Assembly: GCA_009773455.1 (NCBI GenBank)
Contig: WSXU01000003.1
Coordinates: 1 to 64,000 of the forward strand
Direction: 5' to 3'
Length of the DNA: 64,000 nt
Source: Bacteroidota bacterium
GTDB lineage: Bacteria; Bacteroidota; Bacteroidia; Bacteroidales; Lentimicrobiaceae
Position 1 is the first letter of the stretch. The number at the start of each line of letters is the position of its first letter. A program made the position numbers and the translations under genes. Below, piece after piece: positions 35,754 to 45,353 of this stretch. The notes below the pieces were generated by a model that was given only the letters and a program-made list of their open reading frames with translations, ran no database searches and was not told where the DNA came from.

Positions 35754-37379
35754 TTATGCTTCTGCTTTTTCGGTTGCCTGATTTTTCTTTTCTTCCCGCA
35801 TTCTGCGTGTTAAGGTTTGGATGCACTCACGCCGCGGAATAATTACCGATACACCCTGGTAGGCTATTTCCTCCTTCATGATGGCCAGGTTTTCCTCGTG
35901 GTGTTTCTGAAGCGGGTTAAGAACCCTTATGTGCTCTTTACTGACCCCCAGAGCGAGGCAGATATCTTCGATTTTTCCGACAGCAGCAGAATCCTGGCCA
36001 CCTGTCATACCTGTAGTCCCGTTATCCAGTACCATAACCGTGATCGATGAACCGGCATTAACGGCATCCAGAAGGCCAGTCATACCCGAGTGGGTGAAAG
36101 TGGAATCACCGATTACAGCAACCGAAGGGATCAGACCGGCATCGGCTGCACCTTTGGCCATGGTGATCGAAGCCCCCATATCGACACAGGAATTAATGGC
36201 GTCGAAAGGCTCAAGTGCACCCAATGTATAGCAACCGATATCGGAAAATACCCTGCCTTTATAAAATTCGGACAAGGCTTCATTCAGGGCGTTATAGCTG
36301 TAAATGTGCGGGCATCCTTTACAGAGTGAGGGGGGGCGGCCGGTAACCAGTGAGGGGATATCCCGTCCACGGGTATCAGCCAGCCCGAGGGCAACAGCCA
36401 CGATGTTGGGATTCAGTTCACCATCGCGGGGAACAGTTCCGTCGAGGCGGCCTTTGATGGTTTTACCATTGTTGAGTAACCCCCTGAGCAGTTCTTCAAC
36501 CAGCGGATATCCGTCTTCGAGCACCAGCAGGCTGTCGCAGTTATCATAAAGATCTCTGATCATCTTTTCAGGCAAGGGATATTGCCCGATACGAAGTACA
36601 GGGTGAGGAACCTTATGGTCTTCGAAGTTCTCCATCAGGTAATTATAGGCAAGACCGCAGGTAATAATTCCCAGTCTTTTATCACTGTGGTCGATCAGGT
36701 AATTGAATGGTGATTCTTCTGAGGATTTTATAAATGCTGCCTGGTTGTTCAGCAGTGTTTTATATTGACGACGGGCATTGGCAGGCAGCAGAATAAACTG
36801 CTTCAGGTTATCGGGAAGTTTAAGGTCATTTTGTTTTCTGACTTCACGCCTTACGACGCCTGAACGTGAATGGGCGAGGCGTGTTGTGATGCGCATAAGT
36901 ACCGGAATCCGGAATTTCTCACTTAATTCAAAGCCCAGGTGTACCATATCGTAGGCCTCCTGCTGGTTGCCCGGTTCCAGTATGGGCATCAGTGCGAATT
37001 TGCCAAAGAAACGTGAGTCCTGTTCATTCTGTGACGAATGCATCGACGGGTCATCGGCGGCAACGACAATCAAACCTCCGTTTGCGCCGGTGATGGCAGA
37101 ATTTACAAATGCATCGGCGGCTACATTGAGCCCTACATGTTTCATGCATACCATGGCACGCTTTCCGGCATATGACATGCCGAGTGCAGTTTCCATGGCT
37201 GTTTTTTCATTAGCTCCCCAGGCAGCCACAATGTTCAGCGATTTAGCCTCTTTCGAGTGCATGACATATTCGGTGATTTCAGTGGATGGAGTCCCCGGAT
37301 AGGCATAAATGCCTGATATCCCGGCATCAATTCCGCCCTGGGCAATGGCTTCGTCGCCTAATAACAATAACTTCTGCAT
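35754..37379 (-). CDS. iorA: Indolepyruvate oxidoreductase subunit alpha (TPP-binding)
   Basis: The 541-residue subunit joins an N-terminal pyrimidine-binding domain (GDEAIAQGGIDAGISGIYAYPGTPSTEI at about 8-35), a central domain and a TPP pyrophosphate-binding domain (GDSTFTHSGMTGLLDAV and VLDNGTTGMTGGQDS, about 420-460). It has the CKGCPH motif near residue 356. Many archaeal IorA proteins end in a two-cluster ferredoxin domain (four Cys each). Here the protein ends with RRECIQTLTRR and no such cluster is present, so the electron route must use a separate ferredoxin. It catalyses oxidative decarboxylation of aryl pyruvates. The substrate range fits a peptide or amino-acid fermenter, as do the neighbouring ammonia-lyases and GdhA (inference). 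Confidence 0.95.
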   Translation of the reverse strand: MQKLLLLGDEAIAQGGIDAGISGIYAYPGTPSTEITEYVMHSKEAKSLNIVAAWGANEKTAMETALGMSYAGKRAMVCMKHVGLNVAADAFVNSAITGANGGLIVVAADDPSMHSSQNEQDSRFFGKFALMPILEPGNQQEAYDMVHLGFELSEKFRIPVLMRITTRLAHSRSGVVRREVRKQNDLKLPDNLKQFILLPANARRQYKTLLNNQAAFIKSSEESPFNYLIDHSDKRLGIITCGLAYNYLMENFEDHKVPHPVLRIGQYPLPEKMIRDLYDNCDSLLVLEDGYPLVEELLRGLLNNGKTIKGRLDGTVPRDGELNPNIVAVALGLADTRGRDIPSLVTGRPPSLCKGCPHIYSYNALNEALSEFYKGRVFSDIGCYTLGALEPFDAINSCVDMGASITMAKGAADAGLIPSVAVIGDSTFTHSGMTGLLDAVNAGSSITVMVLDNGTTGMTGGQDSAAVGKIEDICLALGVSKEHIRVLNPLQKHHEENLAIMKEEIAYQGVSVIIPRRECIQTLTRRMREEKKNQATEKAEA

Positions 37380-37552
37380 GTTTTATTTAATGAATTAATA
37401 ATGAACGAGGTAGGTTGTGTAAAAATGGACTGTTACACCGGACAAAACTATAAAAATTTAATTACATCCCAAGTCCGAAAACTATCTATAATTGTTCTAA
37501 ATTAAAGCGGATGGGAGGCTGATTGCAAAAGCCCCGGTATTCCGAAAACACT

Positions 37553-37560
37553 TACTTTTG
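37553..37560 (+). promoter_or_regulatory. -7 promoter element of the ACP phosphodiesterase gene
   Basis: TACTTTTG matches the TAnnTTTG consensus, 20 bases before the ATG at 37580. Confidence 0.5.
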
Positions 37561-37579
37561 AATCCTTATTCGTTTGATC

Positions 37580-38176
37580 ATGAATTTTCTGGCCCATTTA
37601 TATCTTTCAGGCGAAAACAGGGAAGTTATCATCGGGAATTTTATTGCTGACCATGTCAAGGGCAATAAGATCATGACCTATTCACCCGGGGTCAGGGCTG
37701 GTATTTTGCTTCACCGGGCTATTGATCAGTTTACCGACAATCATCCTGTAGTAAAGCTGGCAGTGGAGAGGCTCAGGCCTGATTTCCGAAAATATGCCGG
37801 CGTTGTGGTTGATATGTATTTCGACCATTTCCTGTCGAATGGGTGGAATTCCTGGTCAGAGGAACCTCTCAGGTCATTTACCGAAAGGATGTACAGTATC
37901 ATAATTGCATCGACAGGCATTTTGCCGCCAAGGACAATGCATATGATTCCTTATATGATGAACCACGACTGGTTGGGTAATTATGGGAATTTTGAAGGGC
38001 TTAACCGTGCTCTTACCGGAATGGCGCGTCGTACACCTTTTTATTCTAATATGGAAACTGCGGCTGAAAGGCTGAAACAGGATTATGACTTTTTTGAAGA
38101 AAGCTTCGACGTTTTCTTTCCTCAGCTCATCCTGAATACAGGAAGGGTGCGCAATGAAATACTTCCCGGAGAATAG
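37580..38176 (+). CDS. acpH: Acyl carrier protein phosphodiesterase (AcpH-like)
   Basis: The 198-residue cytoplasmic protein begins MNFLAHLYLSG, followed by GNFIADHVKG, LHRAIDQFTDNHP and YFDHFLSNGW. These are the conserved His/Asp motifs of the AcpH (DUF479) family, a metal-dependent HD-like phosphodiesterase that removes 4'-phosphopantetheine from acyl carrier protein. Length and motif order match. The start is the ATG at 37580, preceded by a -7 box; an in-frame TTG two codons earlier is less likely. Confidence 0.88.
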   Translation: MNFLAHLYLSGENREVIIGNFIADHVKGNKIMTYSPGVRAGILLHRAIDQFTDNHPVVKLAVERLRPDFRKYAGVVVDMYFDHFLSNGWNSWSEEPLRSFTERMYSIIIASTGILPPRTMHMIPYMMNHDWLGNYGNFEGLNRALTGMARRTPFYSNMETAAERLKQDYDFFEESFDVFFPQLILNTGRVRNEILPGE

Positions 38177-38201
38177 GCGGGTTCATCCCTGTGTTCAATA
38201 A

Positions 38202-38230
38202 AAAAGTCCCGCTCATCCTGCGGGACTTTT
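38202..38230. terminator. Bidirectional terminator between convergent genes
   Basis: AAAAGTCCCGC and GCGGGACTTTT (perfect 11-bp arms, 7-base loop) have T-runs on both strands, so it serves both the acpH-like gene and gdhA. Confidence 0.88.
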
Positions 38231-38256
38231 CACTGTTACAAAAAACTGAATCGGGA

Positions 38257-39609
38257 TTAAACGAGGCCCTGTGCAAGCATGGCATCTGCAACCTTAACGA
38301 AACCTCCGATGTTGGCTCCGTTTACGTAGTTGATAAATCCGTCAGCATCTTTTCCGTATTTTACACATGTTTCATGAATGTCGCGCATGATCTGGTGCAG
38401 TTTGGCATCAACTTCTTCGCGTGTCCATGACAGACGCATTGAGTTCTGTGTCATTTCAAGACCTGAAACGGCAACACCACCGGCATTGGCTGCTTTACCA
38501 GGGCCGTAAAGGATTTTAGCCTTGAGGTATACTTCAACAGCTTCAGGTGTAGATGGCATATTGGCACCTTCTGATACAACATAGCAACCATTGGCTACCA
38601 ATGTCCTGGCGTCATCTTCATTAACTTCGTTCTGCGTAGCGCAAGGCAGGGCAACATCACACTTGATCATCCAGGGGCGTTTGCCTTCATGGAATTCACA
38701 ACCGTATTTGTCAGCATATTCCTTGATTCTTCCGCGTTTCACATTTTTCAGGTTCATCATGAAAGCCAGTTTATCGGCATCGATGCCTTTCGGATCGTGG
38801 ATAAATCCTGATGAATCGGAAAGGGTAACAACTTTACCACCAAGCTGGGTAACTTTTTCAACAGCATATTGTGCAACATTACCTGAACCAGAAACGGTAA
38901 CAACTTTACCTTTCAGACTGTCGTTGCGGGTTTTCAGCATTTCTTCTGCAAAATAGGTACATCCGTAGCCTGTAGCTTCAGGACGAATAAGACTTCCGCC
39001 CCATTCGCGTCCTTTTCCGGTAAGAACACCGGTAAACTCATTACGCAGACGTTTGTACTGTCCGAACATGAATCCGATCTCACGTCCGCCAACACCGATG
39101 TCGCCGGCAGGAACGTCAGTATCAGGGCCGATGTGACGGAAAAGTTCTGACATGAAACTCTGGGTGAATTTCATAACTTCATTATCTGACTTGCCTTTGG
39201 GGTCGAAGTCGCTACCACCTTTACCACCGCCCATAGGCAAAGTGGTAAGGCTGTTTTTCAATACCTGTTCAAAAGCAAGGAATTTCAGAATTCCGAGGTT
39301 AACAGTCGGGTGGAAACGCAATCCGCCTTTGTATGGACCAATGGCACTGTTCATCTCAATGCGGAAACCACGGTTAACCTGAACTTCACCTTTGTCATCC
39401 AGCCATGGAACACGGAAAAGGATAACTCTTTCGGGTTCAGCCATGCGTTCAAGTATCTTGGCATCTTTGTACTTCGGGTGCTCTTCGATAAACGGGATAA
39501 GTGATTCAGCCACTTCATGCACTGCCTGGTGAAATTCCAATTCACTCGGATTCTTGGCGATAACTTTCGCCATAAAATCATTCAGCTTCTGATCAAAAAC
39601 GTTTGCCAT
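38257..39609 (-). CDS. gdhA: Glutamate dehydrogenase (NADP-type, hexameric)
   Basis: The 450-residue cytoplasmic enzyme interconverts 2-oxoglutarate plus ammonia and glutamate. Motifs include RFHPTVNLGILKFLAFEQVLKN, then TTLPMGGGKGGSDFDPKGKS with the catalytic Lys in GGGKGG. TDVPAGDIGVGGREIGFM and RPEATGYGC follow. The Rossmann domain is VVTVSGSGNVAQYAVEKVTQLGGKVVTLSDSSG. The C-terminal region has GANMPSTPEA and NAGGVAVSGLEMTQNS. Length and motifs match the approximately 445-residue NADP-dependent small hexameric class. I start at the ATG at 39609 (MANVFDQKL), which fits the family; the frame is open 16 codons further upstream without similarity. Confidence 0.96.
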   Translation of the reverse strand: MANVFDQKLNDFMAKVIAKNPSELEFHQAVHEVAESLIPFIEEHPKYKDAKILERMAEPERVILFRVPWLDDKGEVQVNRGFRIEMNSAIGPYKGGLRFHPTVNLGILKFLAFEQVLKNSLTTLPMGGGKGGSDFDPKGKSDNEVMKFTQSFMSELFRHIGPDTDVPAGDIGVGGREIGFMFGQYKRLRNEFTGVLTGKGREWGGSLIRPEATGYGCTYFAEEMLKTRNDSLKGKVVTVSGSGNVAQYAVEKVTQLGGKVVTLSDSSGFIHDPKGIDADKLAFMMNLKNVKRGRIKEYADKYGCEFHEGKRPWMIKCDVALPCATQNEVNEDDARTLVANGCYVVSEGANMPSTPEAVEVYLKAKILYGPGKAANAGGVAVSGLEMTQNSMRLSWTREEVDAKLHQIMRDIHETCVKYGKDADGFINYVNGANIGGFVKVADAMLAQGLV

Positions 39610-39986
39610 AAAAATTAATTTTTTAGAATTAGTAGATTGGTTGAAATGATGGGTCAATATTAGAAAAACTTAACCGAAGCAATGCAAGCTGTTAACAGAA
39701 TTTCTGACTTTCCAAGTCTAAATTCAGTAAATTACGCAAAGATGGTGGGTGATTTTCGCAATATTGCAACCGGAAATTGTAATGTTAGTTCTCCTCCTGG
39801 AATTGTAAATGAGGTAAGATTACTTAAACCTGCAGTCACCAAATGGCATTTGCAGATTGATTTTATGGAAGCGATTTAAGCTACTTCATCGGGTCGGTGA
39901 TTGACCATTAGTATTTCCTGAGTGATCGGGAAGAGCTTAGACCTGCCAAGGCCAGACGAAGGCCATCATTTACCATTCGTTTATTT
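39610..39986. other. Intergenic region between gdhA and the response regulator gene
   Basis: No coding sequence is supported. It includes the upstream region of gdhA and the 3' side of the response-regulator gene. Confidence 0.5.
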
Positions 39987-40646
39987 TCAGACTTCAATCA
40001 GGTTGTTTCGGATGGCGAATTTAACCATATCAACGGTGGTTTTCAGGTTGATTTTACGCATGATGTTATTTTTGTGAGACTCTACCGTACGGATACTCAC
40101 AAAAAGCTTCTCAGCTATTTCCTTGTTGGTATAGCTTTCAGCAAACAATTTCAGCACTTCGACCTCACGGTCGCTCAGGCTACTGGTGGGGTGATTCCTT
40201 ATGGCCGATGCAGCGCCAGGCTGATCGAGGTATTTTTTGAGGATGATGCTTGAAATGGATTTACTGTAGTAATCATATCCATTGCGTACCGTCATGATGG
40301 CTTCTATCAGTTCATTTCTGTCGGCGTCTTTGCTGAGAAACCCTTTAGCGCCGGCCTTCAGAGTTCGCAGAATAAAGCTTTCCTGAACCGTCATGGCCAT
40401 GATCAGTATCTTGATCTGGGGATGCTCACGTTGTATGATCCTGATCATATCAATGTCATGATCGCCGGGCTCATATGTGTTCAGAAGTATTACATGGATA
40501 GGGAGTATCCTCAGTTTTATCAGTAACTCAGACAGGTTACGGACACAACCCATTACTGTAATATTCTGGCTGTCAGATAATAACGAGGTTATACCTTCGC
40601 AAACTATATGGTGGTCGTCAACGAGAATGACTTCAATTTTGTTCAC
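39987..40646 (-). CDS. NarL/LuxR-type response regulator lacking the phospho-acceptor Asp
   Basis: The 219-residue protein has a receiver domain (about 1-125) and a LuxR-type HTH (about 155-215: LSDREVEVLKLFAESYTNKEIAEKLFVSIRTVESHKNNI). The acidic pair Asp10-Asp11, Thr86 and Lys106 of the receiver are kept. The phospho-acceptor position carries Asn56 (HVILLNTYEPG, codon AAC), not Asp. Normal two-component phosphorylation is therefore impossible, and regulation may be by protein partners or the aspartate-independent state. It stands alone, divergent from the PPDK/receiver fusion gene at 40776. Confidence 0.93.
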   Translation of the reverse strand: MNKIEVILVDDHHIVCEGITSLLSDSQNITVMGCVRNLSELLIKLRILPIHVILLNTYEPGDHDIDMIRIIQREHPQIKILIMAMTVQESFILRTLKAGAKGFLSKDADRNELIEAIMTVRNGYDYYSKSISSIILKKYLDQPGAASAIRNHPTSSLSDREVEVLKLFAESYTNKEIAEKLFVSIRTVESHKNNIMRKINLKTTVDMVKFAIRNNLIEV

Positions 40647-40775
40647 CGTGTTAAAACTGAATTTAGGACGACGAAATTAATCTAATTCGTTAAAACATCA
40701 AAGGTCAATTAAAGGAACTATTTATCAGGTTTATAACACCACGACCAATCTTTTCTTAATTTAGTGGCATTGAAT

Positions 40776-43700
40776 ATGCCTGATATGACCGATAATACAG
40801 ATAAAAGCCCCGACATCAGGAAACTGATGCATGAACAAGGTGAGCGCCTTAAAGAACTGGCAGCGATAAACCAGACTACCCAGATACTGCGTGAAGGGAA
40901 ACCCATTGATGAAACCCTTCAGCAACTGGCAATGATATTTCCAGAAGCCTGGCAGTACCCGGCATTCACTTCAGCCAGGATTAAATTCGGAGCCAAGGAA
41001 TACAAGTCGGTTGGCTTTCAGGAGAGCCGGTGGTTGCAGCGTCAGCATTTTGAAACCATCAATGAACGGAAGGGGGCCATTGAAATTTTCTATACCAAGG
41101 AATTTATAGCTGAAGATGAAGGACCCTTCCTGAAAGAGGAGAGGCACCTGATCAACAACCTCGCCAACATGATTACCGGTTACCTCAACAGTCAGGAGGC
41201 GAAGGAATTGCTCCGCAAAACCCATCCCAAATGGGCAGCCGAGGATAAAAAAAAGGAAAAGGAGGTGCAGCCCACTTCGAGTAAGCAGCTGTTGCAGCGG
41301 TTTCTTAACAAGAACAACTATGACCGCGATGTTTACCATGATCTGATGCCTTTCAAGGTTAAGGAAATATTACTGGTTGCCAATCTTTACGATGCCTACA
41401 GCATCGAAAAGGAAGGGCGTTTCTCGGAGCATGTGCTGGGTGAATATCATCAGCTCAGCCTGACCTCACTGCCAAGGATTACGGGAGTTTCATCCGAAGA
41501 GGAGATATTTGCGCAGCTTCAGTCGAAGCATTTTGATTTCATCATATTCATGGTTGGGGTCGAGAAAAATCTTCCGCTGGCCATCAGTTCCAGAATAAAG
41601 GCTGAATTTCCGTATATACCGATTTTCCTGTTGCTGAATAACAACAAGGATATTTCGTTTTTCATGGAAAACAAACTAATGCGGAATGTTGACCGCATAT
41701 TTGTATGGAACGGTGAATCCAAGGTTTTCTTTGCCATGATCAAACACATTGAAGATAAAATCAATGTTGATAATGACACCAAAGTTGGGCTGGTAAGGGT
41801 TATCCTGCTGGTTGAGGATTCGCCGCAGTACTATTCACGATACCTCCCGTTGCTTTATAGTATCGTGCTTGAACAAACCAGGCGAATTATTGAGGATGTC
41901 AGTACCGACGAGCTTTATAAAGTTCTGAGGATGCGGGCCCGCCCGAAAATATTACTGGCTTCGAGTATTGAGGAAGCCAAGGAAATTCTGAACAAGTTCA
42001 GGGACAATATGCTTTGTCTCATTTCGGATGTAAAGTTTGATAAAAATGGTAAGGCCTACAGTCAGGCTGGATTTGAACTTGTGAAATATGCCCGTGAGCT
42101 TATCGGGGAACTGCCCACCATCATTCAGTCGCATGATCCGGAAAACGCACGGATGGCGTATCAGCTCAAGACTACTTTTATTGACAAGAATTCTGAAACC
42201 CTGGTTCAGGACTTCAAGAGTTTCATTACCCATTACCTTGGATTTGGAAATTTTATTTACCGCGATAATGAAGGCAGTCAGATTGCCGTGGCAAGGTCAC
42301 TGAAAGAGTTTGAATCACTGCTCAGGACCATTCCCGATGAATCGCTGATCTATCATGCCAGGAAAGATCATTTTTCTTTATGGCTGATGGCACGGGGCGA
42401 AATACAGGTTGCCAAGATCATCAATCCCGCCAAGGTCACTGACTTCGACAGCCCCTCTAAACTGAGGGCTTACCTGATTGAGGTCATTCAGCAGTTCAGG
42501 AACGAACAGAACAGGGGTAAGGTGATTCCGTTTGAGGAATCGGCCATCCTCGACGAAAGCAATGTTGTCAGCCTCAGTTCCGGATCTCTCGGAGGTAAAG
42601 GCCGCGGACTTGCTTTTATTAATACGCTCATCAATAATTTTGATTTTGAACAATTATTGCCCAATATCCGCATCCGCACACCCAAAACCTCCATTATCGG
42701 TACAGATGAATTCGAGTATTTTATCGAAAGGAATAAACTTCACGACAAAGTGGTAAACAGTCTTGATTATGAAGAGATTAAAATACTCTTCATGAACGCT
42801 TCCCTGACTGAAACGCTGGTTAAGAGACTGAGGATTCTGTTGAAACACATTACCAATCCCATTGCCATCAGGTCGTCGGGGCTTTTTGAAGATTCACTGA
42901 TGCAACCGTTTGCCGGCATCTTTGAGACCTATCTTCTGCCAAACAATGATCCGGATTTCAATACCCGGTTGCAGCAGACCATGGATGCCATCAAACTGGT
43001 ATATGCATCTGTTTATTCCAAGATAGCCAGGGGTTACATCGAAGCCATCCATTATAAAATCGAAGAGGAAAAGATGGCTGTTATCATACAGGAGGTTGTC
43101 GGCAACAGGTTTGAGAATGTTTATTATCCGCACATCAGCGGTGTTGCCCAATCATACAATTATTATCCATTTGCCCACATGAAACCTGAAGAAGGCTTTG
43201 CTGTGGCTGCATTGGGCCTTGGTAAACAAGTGGTTGAAGGGGAGAAGGCTTACCGGTTTTCACCAAAGTATCCTTCAACAGAGATTAATAGCCCGCAGGA
43301 TCAGTTTAAAAATTCACAGGTGGATTTCTTCGCTGTTGATCTGAATAAAAAGGAGATCAACCTTCTCGAAGGTGACACGGCAGGTCTGATCAAACTGGAA
43401 ATTGAGGATGCCGAACGCCATGGAAATCTCAGACATATGGCGTCAGTGTATGATTATGAGAATCACCGGATAGTTCCGGGACTCACACAACCCGGACCAA
43501 GGATCATCAATTTTTCCAATATATTGAAATATAATTATATACCATTGGCCGGGGCCATTGATGTTGTGCTGGATGTGGTGAAAGAGGCCATGGGGGCACC
43601 GGTGGAGATAGAGTTTGCCGTTGACCTGAACCGCGATGAACATCTGCGGGCTTCTTTCTATGTTCTGCAGATCAAGCCTCTGATCGGATCAATGCAGGAT

Positions 43701-44249
43701 TACAGTTTCGATGCTGAATCCATTGATCCGGGAAGTGTACTTCTTTTATCGGAAAAGGGGATGGGTAACGGACTCATTAACGATATCACTGATGTTATTT
43801 ATATTGATATTTCAGCTTTCGACAAGCGAAAGACGGAAGAAATGGTGGGAGAAATAGAATTGCTAAACAGGAAGATGATGCATGAAAACAGGAAATACCT
43901 GCTGATAGGTCCCGGCCGCTGGGGTACGCGCGACAAATGGATAGGTATTCCTGTTAACTGGCCGCAGATTTCCTCAGCAAGGGTGATTGTTGAGACCAGC
44001 CTTGAAGGATATCCGCTTGATGCCAGTTCAGGTTCACACTTTTTCCATAATGTTACTTCGATGAATGTCGGTTATTTCTCTGTTCAGCAGGAATTGTCCG
44101 GATCGTTTATCAAATGGGAGATACTGGATCAGCAGCCGCTGGTTCAGCGGACAACCTACTTTAAACATGTGCGTTTTGAGAAGCCAATCTCGATCAGGAT
44201 GGACGGGAAGAAACGCATTGCCGCGATTACATGGGAGAAGAAGGACTAA
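40776..44249 (+). CDS. Multidomain signalling protein: GAF-like/receiver-like regions fused to a PPDK-type ATP-binding domain
   Basis: The product is 1157 residues. N-terminal residues (about 15-150) are GAF-like. Residues about 190-325 form a degenerate receiver-like domain (VKEILLVANLYDAYSIE). A second, fuller receiver (about 340-490) has VILLVEDSPQYYSRY and the Asp in LISDVKFD (about 416), with a long insert between them. Residues about 590-960 resemble the nucleotide-binding ATP-grasp part of pyruvate phosphate dikinase/PEP synthase: GSLGGKGRGLAFIN, IAIRSSGLFEDSLMQPFAGIFET and VEIEFAVDLNRDEHLRASFYVLQIKPL. The phospho-His swivelling domain and the PEP/pyruvate TIM barrel of true dikinases are absent. 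A conserved C-terminal domain with GPGRWGTRDKWIGIPV follows. The role is unknown; ATP-driven phosphotransfer controlled by the receiver is a possibility. I start at the ATG at 40776; an in-frame GTG at 40764 is an alternative. Confidence 0.88.
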   Translation: MPDMTDNTDKSPDIRKLMHEQGERLKELAAINQTTQILREGKPIDETLQQLAMIFPEAWQYPAFTSARIKFGAKEYKSVGFQESRWLQRQHFETINERKGAIEIFYTKEFIAEDEGPFLKEERHLINNLANMITGYLNSQEAKELLRKTHPKWAAEDKKKEKEVQPTSSKQLLQRFLNKNNYDRDVYHDLMPFKVKEILLVANLYDAYSIEKEGRFSEHVLGEYHQLSLTSLPRITGVSSEEEIFAQLQSKHFDFIIFMVGVEKNLPLAISSRIKAEFPYIPIFLLLNNNKDISFFMENKLMRNVDRIFVWNGESKVFFAMIKHIEDKINVDNDTKVGLVRVILLVEDSPQYYSRYLPLLYSIVLEQTRRIIEDVSTDELYKVLRMRARPKILLASSIEEAKEILNKFRDNMLCLISDVKFDKNGKAYSQAGFELVKYARELIGELPTIIQSHDPENARMAYQLKTTFIDKNSETLVQDFKSFITHYLGFGNFIYRDNEGSQIAVARSLKEFESLLRTIPDESLIYHARKDHFSLWLMARGEIQVAKIINPAKVTDFDSPSKLRAYLIEVIQQFRNEQNRGKVIPFEESAILDESNVVSLSSGSLGGKGRGLAFINTLINNFDFEQLLPNIRIRTPKTSIIGTDEFEYFIERNKLHDKVVNSLDYEEIKILFMNASLTETLVKRLRILLKHITNPIAIRSSGLFEDSLMQPFAGIFETYLLPNNDPDFNTRLQQTMDAIKLVYASVYSKIARGYIEAIHYKIEEEKMAVIIQEVVGNRFENVYYPHISGVAQSYNYYPFAHMKPEEGFAVAALGLGKQVVEGEKAYRFSPKYPSTEINSPQDQFKNSQVDFFAVDLNKKEINLLEGDTAGLIKLEIEDAERHGNLRHMASVYDYENHRIVPGLTQPGPRIINFSNILKYNYIPLAGAIDVVLDVVKEAMGAPVEIEFAVDLNRDEHLRASFYVLQIKPLIGSMQDYSFDAESIDPGSVLLLSEKGMGNGLINDITDVIYIDISAFDKRKTEEMVGEIELLNRKMMHENRKYLLIGPGRWGTRDKWIGIPVNWPQISSARVIVETSLEGYPLDASSGSHFFHNVTSMNVGYFSVQQELSGSFIKWEILDQQPLVQRTTYFKHVRFEKPISIRMDGKKRIAAITWEKKD

Positions 44250-44623
44250 GTTGTTGGGAAAGGGTAACGATTGATGGGTAGGTATCCATCCATTCGGCTT
44301 TCGATGTCGGGTGTTTGAGATTTGGGGTTTGACTTTTGACGTTCAATCCGGCATTTTAGTAATCACTTACTTACTTGCAGCGTAGGCTGCTTGAGTGTGC
44401 ATTGCTCCGTACCCCGGTTTCTTCCTGTAATTTGTTTAAATCCCATGATTTTTTTTTCTTATATTTATTGACCGACATACAATGCTAATCTGATTTTTAC
44501 TGTACGCTTAAGATTAAATTTTAGGAAACGGGTATTTACTATAAACCCCGAAGGGGTGCAATGATAATAGACGGAATCATCTGAAAAATATACGGAACCC
44601 CGAAGGGGTGAAATACTTAAGCC
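44250..44623. other. Region with the left flank of the first IS200 copy
   Basis: The sequence from about 44365 is nearly identical to that from about 45079 (left flank of the second copy). No gene is present. Hairpins ACCCCGAAGGGGT lie at 44545-44557 and 44597-44609. Confidence 0.6.
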
Positions 44624-44640
44624 ATGGCAGGAAGGATTTG
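44365..44640 (+). repeat. Direct repeat copy A (IS200 left end)
   Basis: Roughly 275 bases match 45079-45353 with a few substitutions, offset about 714 bases. The match includes two ACCCCGAAGGGGT hairpins and the start of the transposase gene. Confidence 0.8.
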
Positions 44641-44807
44641 GCTCTTTTTCTTATTCACATTCGCAAATAGATGATGTTTACAGATATATTTTAAATCAGG
44701 AAGAACATCATCGTAAAATAACCTTTAAGGAGGAATATCTGGATTTCTTACATAAGTTTAAAGTTGAATTTAATGAAACGTTCCTGTTTGAATTTTATGA
44801 AGATTAA
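44624..44807 (+). pseudogene. tnpA: IS200-type transposase remnant with internal deletion
   Basis: This copy begins with the transposase ATG (ATGGCAGGAA) and then jumps straight to the 3' part of the gene. Residues QEGFGSFSYSHSQIDDVYRYILNQEEHHRKITF can be read out of frame with the ATG. The protein would end FEFYED. Relative to the intact copy at 45337, 281 bases between a 12-bp direct repeat (TCATGGCAGGAA) are missing. The deletion removes the HUH motif and shifts the frame, so it is inactive. Right-hand hairpins lie at 44877-44889 and 44927-44939. Confidence 0.88.
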
Positions 44808-45336
44808 TTGTCTGACCTGATAATTGCAACGGGTTACGGGTGTCTTTCATCAGGTTTTAGAAATAATAATAATGTCACCCCTTCGGGGTTGACACAAAGC
44901 CCCGAACGCTGTTCCATAATCATATCAGCCCTTCAGGCTTCATTTTACTGAACTCTGCCTTATTTATCCAATCTCTGTTAATAAACAACATTTTTTCAGG
45001 ATCCGGACTGTAAGTGTATGATATCCCATTTTGTTTGCAGGATGATGAAGACCCGTGCTGTCTGGCGTTTTACGGATCATATACTTACTTACAGTGTGTG
45101 CCGCTTGAGTGTGCATTGCTCCGTACCCAGGTTTCTTCCTGTAATTTGTTTAAATTCCATGATTTTTTTTCTTATATTTATTGACCGACATACGATGCTA
45201 ATCTGATTTTTACTGTTCGCTTAAGATTAAATTTTAGGAAACGGATATTTACTATAAACCCCGAAGGGGTGCAATGATAATAGACAGAATCATCTGAAAA
45301 ATATACGGAACCCCGAAGGGGTGAAATACTTAAGTC
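44808..45336. other. Region between the two IS200 copies
   Basis: It contains the right end of the first copy (hairpins ACCCCTTCGGGGT at 44877 and AGCCCTTCAGGCT at 44927) and the left flank of the second copy. No gene is supported. Confidence 0.6.
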
Positions 45337-45353
45337 ATGGCAGGAACATATTC
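45079..45353 (+). repeat. Direct repeat copy B (IS200 left end)
   Basis: Partner of the repeat at 44365-44640, with hairpins ACCCCGAAGGGGT at 45258-45270 and 45310-45322, directly before the intact transposase. Confidence 0.8.
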
